A stretch of DNA of 8,461 bases from Hadersleviella sp041745395 (GTDB lineage Bacteria > Chloroflexota > Anaerolineae > Promineifilales > Promineifilaceae): contig JBGTIZ010000358.1 of NCBI GenBank assembly GCA_041745395.1, positions 1-8,461 of the forward strand. Reading direction: 5' to 3'. Positions 1 to 4,938 of this stretch are shown here, one piece after another. Under the pieces are notes generated by a model. It made no database searches and was not told the DNA's origin. It was given only the letters and a program-made list of their open reading frames with translations. The position numbers were made by a program, and so were the translations under genes. Position 1 is the first letter of the stretch; every line of letters starts with the position of its first letter.

Positions 1-119
1 GCATCACCAGCGGCTTTGTGGAAGGGATGAATAACAAGATCAGAGTTATCAAACGCATTGCCTTTGGTCTCCCCAACTTTGCTCATTTCCGTGCGAGAAT
101 TCTTTGGGCTTGCGGTTGA
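1..119 (+). CDS. ISL3-family transposase, C-terminal fragment (cut by window edge)
   Basis: An open frame enters from the left edge (first full codon at base 3) and ends at a TGA at 117-119. The 38 visible residues include SGFVEGMNNKIRVIKRIAFG and end FRARILWACG. This closely matches the C-terminus of ISL3-type DDE transposases, where the E of the GFVEGMNNKIK segment is the last acidic residue of the DDE triad; that role is known for the family. The protein cuts and joins the ends of its own element. Only the tail is visible, so it is not known whether the gene is intact. The terminal repeat follows the stop directly, as is usual in these compact elements. Confidence 0.9.
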   Translation, partial: ITSGFVEGMNNKIRVIKRIAFGLPNFAHFRARILWACG

Positions 120-141
120 CCACACAATTCCTCAGAGAGCC
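120..141. repeat. Right terminal inverted repeat of the ISL3-type element
   Basis: Bases 120-141 read, on the minus strand, GGCTCTCTGAGGAATTGTGT. The outer GGCTCT agrees with the ISL3 family consensus; the inner part is element-specific. The inner boundary is uncertain because the partner repeat is not in the window. Confidence 0.65.
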
Positions 142-149
142 GGATTTAC
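142..149. other. Possible 8-bp target-site duplication (one copy visible)
   Basis: ISL3 elements usually duplicate 8 bp on insertion. If the element ends at 141, the copy on this side would be GGATTTAC. The matching copy would lie to the left of the window, so this is a prediction. Confidence 0.3.
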
Positions 150-183
150 TACAGCCCACGCAATCGCATCTGAGGCTCCGTAG
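150..183 (+). pseudogene. Possible 3' remnant of an integron cassette gene
   Basis: A plus-strand frame runs without a stop from the IS end to a TAG at 181-183, ending in residues TTAHAIASEAP. The stop lies seven bases before the attC site, where cassette genes normally end. The IS appears to have landed inside or next to the last codons of a cassette gene, removing or displacing the rest. The fragment is too short to identify and could simply be spacer sequence. Confidence 0.25.
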
Positions 184-190
184 TGGCGGC

Positions 191-252
191 GCCTAACATT
201 TCATTCAAGCCGAGACGCCGCGAAGCGGCGCGGCTTAATTCAGGCGTTAGCC
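191..252 (+). other. attC: Integron attC recombination site (59-base element), aadA type
   Basis: The site begins with the inverse core GCCTAAC (191-197) and ends with the core GTTAGCC (246-252). Between them are TTCATTCAAGCCG on the left and CGGCTTAATTCAGGCG on the right, plus a central GC-rich stem around 215-229. This order and wording closely match the attC of aadA-type cassettes, which the integron integrase IntI recombines as a folded single strand. The orientation places the owning cassette to the left, where the ISL3 element now lies. No second attC is visible to the right, so this may be the distal end of a cassette array or a solitary site. No integrase or attI is in the window. Confidence 0.88.
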
Positions 253-317
253 ACCCAAAAAGAGCGGCTCCCACTTGCAAGTTGAGAAATAAAACGGGTA
301 AATAGTTTGTGACATAA

Positions 318-363
318 AGGCGGTTTTTTCGTTTGGGCGTTCGCCTAAACGAAAAAACCGCCT
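318..363. terminator. Near-perfect hairpin, probable bidirectional terminator
   Basis: Arms 318-339 and 342-363 pair over 22 bp with one mismatch (a G-T wobble on one strand) around a two-base loop. Each arm contains a run of six T or A, so the RNA stem would have GC-rich base and tip with an A-U middle. It starts 38 bases past the stop codon of the minus-strand glycosylase-like gene and separates it from the integron/IS DNA. There is no clean U-run after the stem, so it is not a textbook intrinsic terminator. Bases 253-317 hold nothing recognisable. Confidence 0.55.
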
Positions 364-401
364 CTTGACGCGGATGATGATTTGCCAGCGGTAATGGCCG
401 T

Positions 402-1448
402 CTATCTGCTCCAAAAACGGCCGTGTTCTGCCACCCGTTCTTGCCAGCCATCCAACCCTCTTTCCTCAAAGGGAGCCAGTTCCACCATCACCCGCTGACC
501 CTTCAAGATACGCTTCCACACTCCCACCACCTGCCCATCGGCAATCATCGTCGGCCGAAAGACCCCATTGCTCCCTGGCACAATCGCCTGACTATGCTCG
601 GGAGCCAGCACCGCCTCCCGCGCTTTGTAGCCCAAAATGTACTCATCAAAGCCCGGCAGAAGGTAATGTTCGGCCGTGACCCCCAACTGCGCCGCCGCTG
701 AGAGCCAATAGGTTTGACCATCCACCGTCATTTGGGCCAATTGGTCGGCCACCGAGGCCAGCCCGGCTCGTGCTTCGGCCATAGGCAAGCCCGTCCAACC
801 CGCAAAATCGTGCAGGGTGGCGGGGCCGTGCCCCACAAAATAACGCCAAGCGATTTGTCCGAGGGCTACTTCGCGGGGTAAAGACACGGCCGTGGAAGGA
901 ACCCACTCCGCCAGCAAAACAAAGGTCTGTTCCTTGCCCGCCTGTGGCCCAAAACAGAGAATCCCCTTCTGGGCACACCAGGCCAGAATGTGATACCCCC
1001 GTTGACCAGAGGCGGAAATGCCACCTGCCTCTAAAAGTTGGTACATTTCGGCCCGCGTGCGGGTTTGCCCCCCCTGCAACGCCTCCTCAAAGTGTGCCCC
1101 ACATCGCGCCAAAAGCCCTTCGTCTAGCTCCAATTGCCTCTGCCGCTTGACCATCGTGGCGAGGTTGCGCGGGGCTAGCAGAGCCACCATCCAATGGACA
1201 TCTTCGGCCGCCACAAAGTGGAGTGTGCCCCGCATCGGCCAAGTGCGCACAATTTGGCGGGCGGCGATGGCTTGTTCCACGGCCGTGGCGCTACTCGGCA
1301 CGGCCAGTCGTAAACCAATAGACCACAACGCCCCCCCATAATCTTGGGCTTGGATGGCTCCCAAGGCCGCCACCACCTCACGCGGGGTGGCATAGCGGGG
1401 GTGGGCAATCTGTTGGCTGGCAAGGCGGAGGTGGGGTAGGGTGGTCAT
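402..1448 (-). CDS. Winged-helix AlkZ/YcaQ-like DNA glycosylase family protein (HTH_42)
   Basis: This 348-residue protein has the hallmarks of the HTH_42 / AlkZ-YcaQ family, which unhooks alkylated bases and interstrand crosslinks from DNA by base excision. Visible motifs are GAIQAQDYGG at 30-39, RTWPMRGTLHFV at 68-79, LLPGFDEYILGYK at 263-275 and GVFRPTMI at 295-302. Q33-A-Q35 fits the QxQ catalytic pair of AlkZ-like enzymes rather than the QxD reported for E. coli YcaQ; the assignment rests on motif position only. Length is usual and there is no signal peptide or membrane segment, so it should be cytoplasmic. The ATG at 1448 has no clear Shine-Dalgarno site but has TAAAATAA four bases upstream, shared with the start at 7036. 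It lies 68 bp after the larger pseudokinase gene and may be cotranscribed or independent. Two perfect CACGGCCGTG palindromes lie inside. Family sure; exact substrate unknown. Confidence 0.87.
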   Translation of the reverse strand: MTTLPHLRLASQQIAHPRYATPREVVAALGAIQAQDYGGALWSIGLRLAVPSSATAVEQAIAARQIVRTWPMRGTLHFVAAEDVHWMVALLAPRNLATMVKRQRQLELDEGLLARCGAHFEEALQGGQTRTRAEMYQLLEAGGISASGQRGYHILAWCAQKGILCFGPQAGKEQTFVLLAEWVPSTAVSLPREVALGQIAWRYFVGHGPATLHDFAGWTGLPMAEARAGLASVADQLAQMTVDGQTYWLSAAAQLGVTAEHYLLPGFDEYILGYKAREAVLAPEHSQAIVPGSNGVFRPTMIADGQVVGVWKRILKGQRVMVELAPFEERGLDGWQERVAEHGRFWSR

Positions 1449-1452
1449 CTCA

Positions 1453-1460
1453 TTATTTTA
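1453..1460 (-). promoter_or_regulatory. AT-rich start-proximal box, possible -10 of a leaderless transcript
   Basis: On the minus strand TAAAATAA is followed by four bases and the ATG at 1448. The same octamer with the same spacing precedes the ATG at 7036. A -10 element this close to the start would give a leaderless or nearly leaderless mRNA, consistent with the lack of a Shine-Dalgarno site. The best -35 candidate, ATGCCA 17 bp upstream, matches TTGACA at only four of six positions. Confidence 0.35.
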
Positions 1461-1516
1461 CTAGCGCGGGGAAATTTTGGCATAGCGCATAGTTTTTGGG
1501 GAAAGCACGAATGCCC

Positions 1517-4500
1517 TTAATCCCCGCCAGACTCAAAGGCAGATTCAGGCTCTAGCAAATAAACCAGTTGAAAATCACCTGTCGTCCAAATCCAGCCGCA
1601 CCGCCCCAGCACCTGCAAATCCGCCATTTGCCTGCTGGCAGACACGTCAATGCGGCTCACTTCCACATCATATGGGCCATTAAGCTGAAACTCAAGCGTC
1701 TCGGCCAAAGCGAGATTCGTCCCGGTCAGGTCAATATTGGCGCGGCCTTCCGCCATGCCTTCGGCCATGCGACTACACCCCATCGCCACGCCATAATCGG
1801 GGTCATTCATGCGGCTCATATTCAGGGGTAATGACCCCGTGACGGTGGCAAAAGTGCGGTCGGTGCGGTCGAGAGTCAAGGTGCGGGGGTCTATGCGCAC
1901 GCGCTCGTATTGCGCGGTCAGACTCTGCCCTTCAATAATAGTGGTGGCATAGTTAGCCGTGCCGCCGTTGCTAATGAGGTTGATGTAGGTTTGTCCGCTC
2001 TCCGCACAATGTACGGTGAGGGGTAGCTCGACATTGCCGTTGAGATAGATGGTGTAATCCCCCGGCACGTTTTCGCTGTTTTGGGCAAAAATATCGCTAC
2101 AGGTGCGGGGCGCGGCGGGCGGCACAGCCGTGCTGGTGGGCGCAGGTGTGGGCGTGGCTGGAATAGGGGTCGCATTGGCAATGGCCGCCGCCGCCGCTTG
2201 CTGATTGCGACTATCCAAATACGTGCCCCCATACAGCAGAGCGGCACAGAGCAGAATCGTCAAAAAGCCGAGGATGCTCAGCAACCAGATAGGAATGCGC
2301 GGATTAACCTGCAATTGGCCGCGCTCGATGTGCGTTTCGCCGTTGGGATAGGAGACCATTAGCTCAAAGGGGTGTTGCTGGGGTGTGCCAAACCACGGCC
2401 GTGTTTTAGGCTTCACGCGCACGGGCAACGCATTTGTGCCCCCAGACATTAACGACAGTTCCCCCTCCTGTTCGGGCCAAATAAACTCCAGCGCGTCCGC
2501 CGCGTTGCGCCCTTGCACCATGTAGGTCAGCGCCAAATTGCCCTGATTCTCCACCGTTAAATTGGTGACTCCGTCGTTGGTCAGTTCGGCGGGATGCAAA
2601 TCAGTCAGCAGACGCGCCGACTCTAGCACATACACCTCAATCATGACTGAGGCCACCGCTTCAGGATACGCTACGGGATGCACCCGAATCTCGCATTCGT
2701 GCAGACCCGCCTGCGCCGTGCTGTTATTGGGCGGGTTGATGGTCAGGAGCAGATAGGTTTGGTTGCCCGGCAAAAGATGCACGTTGTTGTTGGAGATTTG
2801 CACCCATTCAGGCGGCAGTCCGCCCACTTCCACATGGAAATGGTCGACGTGTAGCCCCTGATTGACCAGCGATAGTTGCAGGTTGCCCCAGTCACCCGGC
2901 GCCACTTCGAGATAGAGGGGCAGGACGCTAATGCCGACAAGTTGCTCCCCGTCCACGGCCGTGCGTACTTGATCCCGCCGCGTTTCAGCCACCTCCTCCC
3001 ACAGCAAGAAATAAGGGCCAACCACCACCGTCTGCCCCGGAAGCCATAACTCCGGCAACTCTGGAATCAGATGCGCATCTTCCAAAAATGTGCCCGTCTC
3101 GCTCCCCAAATCCACCACCCGCCACTGCTCCCCATCCCGCTCCAGCCGCATGTGATACGGATTCACCCCCCGGCCAGACAAAATAATATCGTTATCCGCC
3201 GCCGCGCCCACAAAAAGAGGCGATCTATCCAGTCGCTCCGCCCGAGGTGACTCCCCCGCCACGTTAATATTCAAAATTTGCTCGCCCGCATACAGCACAT
3301 ACTCATCTTCCCCCTTGCGATGCACCGTCTCCGCCAAAGCGGCCAAATCATCCGCCAGTTCCCGCACCGTCTGATAACGTTCGGCGGGGTCTTTGGCCAT
3401 CGCCCGCAGAATAATCTCTTCCAGCTTAAGCGGGTAGCTGGGGCGCAATTTACTAGGCGGCAAAGGCATTTCATTCAGGTGTTGCACCCGCGCCTCAGCC
3501 AAGCTGTCCGCCTCAAATGGCAATCGCTTGACCGTCAGCCGATACAAAATCACGCCCAGCGCATAAATATCGCTTCGCGCATCAATCGCTTCACCGCGAC
3601 ATTGCTCGGGTGATAAATAGGGCCAGCGATCAGGCTCCATCTCCTCCATATCGTTATAAAAAGAGGTCAGCCCAATACTGCCCACTTTGACCTGCAAGGG
3701 CAGAATGCCCTCTTTTTGCTGAAATTCATCCTGGGTGGCGACCAAAATGCGGTTGAGCGTCAGCCCCCCATGCACAATGCCATAGCGATGCGCCTGCGCC
3801 ATCGCCCGCGCCGCATCAGCCATAATATTGAGCAAATGACTCAGAGCGACATGCCACTTTTGCTCGTGCAAATGGTCAATATACTCATTAATGGGCGAGC
3901 CATTGATGAACTCACTGACCATAAAGAGCTGGCCTTGCGCCGTGCCGTAATCATAGATATGCACCAAATTGGGGTGGTCAAGATTGGCCGCCGCCCGAAT
4001 ATCTTGCAACAACGCCTCTTTTTGCGCCTCGTCACGCACGTAGGCGGGGCGGAACACTTTTAGGGCGACGGGTCGCGCCATTTTGAGGTCATACGCTTGG
4101 TAAATGCGGTCGGTGGGTCTATCCCTCAGGAGCGAATCCACTTGGTAGCGGTCAATACGCCGCCCAATTAGCTCGCTGTCTTGCACATCAGCCAGTAAAT
4201 CAACGGTGAATTCAGCGGGCACGGGGATGCGCCCCACTTGTGGCCGATAGAGGGAACTGACCGCCTCACCTTCGCTCGCGGCCTCTGCTTCGGCCACGGG
4301 CACGACGATGCGCGGCCCCCCTTGTCCATTCACCCCCTGCCCTGAATTGGTTCCCCGCCGTGCCGCTCCTCCCGTAGCGTCGCCCATGCCCGAGCGGTCA
4401 TCTTGCCCCGCATCTTGTTCTTCTTCTTTTTCTTTGTCGCCCCGCCACCAGCCAGTTAGCCGCCCCCACCAAGATTTCTTCTTGGTGCGTTGCTGGCCGC

Positions 4501-4864
4501 CGCCTTGCTGATTATCTCCCGTAAAGTCACGGCTGTAGCGTTTGACCTGTCGCCCCGCACTCTCTACTTGGCGCGCCCCGCGCTGGAGCACCATGCCCTG
4601 CGCGAAATATTGCTCCATGCCCGGAATTTTACGCAACATGGATTTGAGGCGCAGGAAGCGTAAAACTTGCCAACGCCGTTCGGCATAAATAATGGCGTAG
4701 AAAAGAGCCATCAGGATAATGGCTAAAATGACGCCCCCAATCGCCATGAAAATCCCTTGGCTGGTGTCTATGCCCCCAGACAGGGAAGGACCGCGACAAC
4801 TGGTTAGGCTGGTCAGCAGAAAAATGGTGAGTAATGTAAGCAGATAAGAACGTGTATAGCGCAT
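1517..4864 (-). CDS. Membrane pseudokinase-FHA-Ig-like protein with C-terminal GON domain
   Basis: With ATG at 4864 the product has 1115 residues. The start is chosen because it opens a lipoprotein-type signal (LTSC lipobox, Cys23); a TTG frame extension to 4900 only translates tandem repeats. Order: membrane helix about 37-60; charged, Gly-rich linker about 115-190; kinase fold about 240-510; degenerate FHA about 545-625; two Ig-like beta domains about 643-853; membrane helix about 856-880; Pro/Thr-rich stalk about 896-920; GON domain about 922-1090. The kinase fold keeps Lys269 (VALK), SPEQ 418-421 and Asp432, but has no Gly-rich loop, HGG at 365-367 for HRD and SIG at 396-398 for DFG, so it should lack phosphotransfer activity. 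The FHA has Ala554 for the binding Arg. GON signs are paired Cys, GDYTIYLNG, RVRIDPRTL and NIDLTGT. Predicted topology: kinase to Ig inside, GON outside. It lies 66 bp after a paralogue, probably in one operon. Ligand unknown. Confidence 0.88.
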   Translation of the reverse strand: MRYTRSYLLTLLTIFLLTSLTSCRGPSLSGGIDTSQGIFMAIGGVILAIILMALFYAIIYAERRWQVLRFLRLKSMLRKIPGMEQYFAQGMVLQRGARQVESAGRQVKRYSRDFTGDNQQGGGQQRTKKKSWWGRLTGWWRGDKEKEEEQDAGQDDRSGMGDATGGAARRGTNSGQGVNGQGGPRIVVPVAEAEAASEGEAVSSLYRPQVGRIPVPAEFTVDLLADVQDSELIGRRIDRYQVDSLLRDRPTDRIYQAYDLKMARPVALKVFRPAYVRDEAQKEALLQDIRAAANLDHPNLVHIYDYGTAQGQLFMVSEFINGSPINEYIDHLHEQKWHVALSHLLNIMADAARAMAQAHRYGIVHGGLTLNRILVATQDEFQQKEGILPLQVKVGSIGLTSFYNDMEEMEPDRWPYLSPEQCRGEAIDARSDIYALGVILYRLTVKRLPFEADSLAEARVQHLNEMPLPPSKLRPSYPLKLEEIILRAMAKDPAERYQTVRELADDLAALAETVHRKGEDEYVLYAGEQILNINVAGESPRAERLDRSPLFVGAAADNDIILSGRGVNPYHMRLERDGEQWRVVDLGSETGTFLEDAHLIPELPELWLPGQTVVVGPYFLLWEEVAETRRDQVRTAVDGEQLVGISVLPLYLEVAPGDWGNLQLSLVNQGLHVDHFHVEVGGLPPEWVQISNNNVHLLPGNQTYLLLTINPPNNSTAQAGLHECEIRVHPVAYPEAVASVMIEVYVLESARLLTDLHPAELTNDGVTNLTVENQGNLALTYMVQGRNAADALEFIWPEQEGELSLMSGGTNALPVRVKPKTRPWFGTPQQHPFELMVSYPNGETHIERGQLQVNPRIPIWLLSILGFLTILLCAALLYGGTYLDSRNQQAAAAAIANATPIPATPTPAPTSTAVPPAAPRTCSDIFAQNSENVPGDYTIYLNGNVELPLTVHCAESGQTYINLISNGGTANYATTIIEGQSLTAQYERVRIDPRTLTLDRTDRTFATVTGSLPLNMSRMNDPDYGVAMGCSRMAEGMAEGRANIDLTGTNLALAETLEFQLNGPYDVEVSRIDVSASRQMADLQVLGRCGWIWTTGDFQLVYLLEPESAFESGGD

Positions 4865-4880
4865 AAGGTTTCTAATAATG

Positions 4881-4908
4881 GTGCAGGGTACAAGGTACAA
4901 GGTGCAAG
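4881..4908. repeat. Heptanucleotide tandem repeat, four units of GTRCARG
   Basis: The plus strand shows GTGCAGG, GTACAAG, GTACAAG and GTGCAAG head to tail between the two pseudokinase genes. It lies upstream of the chosen ATG at 4864 and resembles the short tandem heptamer repeats (STRR) of cyanobacterial intergenic DNA. On the minus strand it is TTG-rich, which creates a false upstream start. Confidence 0.75.
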
Positions 4909-4914
4909 GTTCTC

Positions 4915-4938
4915 TTACTCCCTTCCTCCCTTACTCCC
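4915..4938. repeat. Octanucleotide tandem repeat, three units of TTMCTCCC
   Basis: The units are TTACTCCC, TTCCTCCC and TTACTCCC. The third contains the TAA stop (minus strand, 4931-4933) of the upstream pseudokinase gene. On the mRNA strand the run is purine-rich (GGGAGGAAGGGAG), and is too far from the ATG at 4864 to be its ribosome site. Confidence 0.65.

Larger units (their letters stand above)
1..141 (+). mobile_element. 3' end of an ISL3-type insertion sequence
   Basis: The element is made of the transposase tail and a terminal repeat just after its stop codon. Read inward on the minus strand from base 141, the end begins GGCTCTCTGAGG, matching the GGCTCT start typical of ISL3-family inverted repeats. 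The left end lies outside the window, so element length, intactness and target duplication cannot be checked here. Confidence 0.8.

Noticed and set aside
318..363. Second attC or an attI site
   Set aside because: The hairpin has no GTTRRRY core or RYYYAAC inverse core and no bulged bases; it is a plain near-perfect inverted repeat.
149..469. 106-codon minus-strand frame running through the attC site and hairpin
   Set aside because: It overlaps the end of the glycosylase-like gene in another frame and translates the attC and hairpin sequences, giving a composition set by those repeats. No family resemblance and no ribosome site.
4865..4900. TTG start 12 codons upstream for the GON-domain protein
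   Set aside because: The extra residues come from the heptamer repeats, and the ATG at 4864 begins a proper lipoprotein signal.
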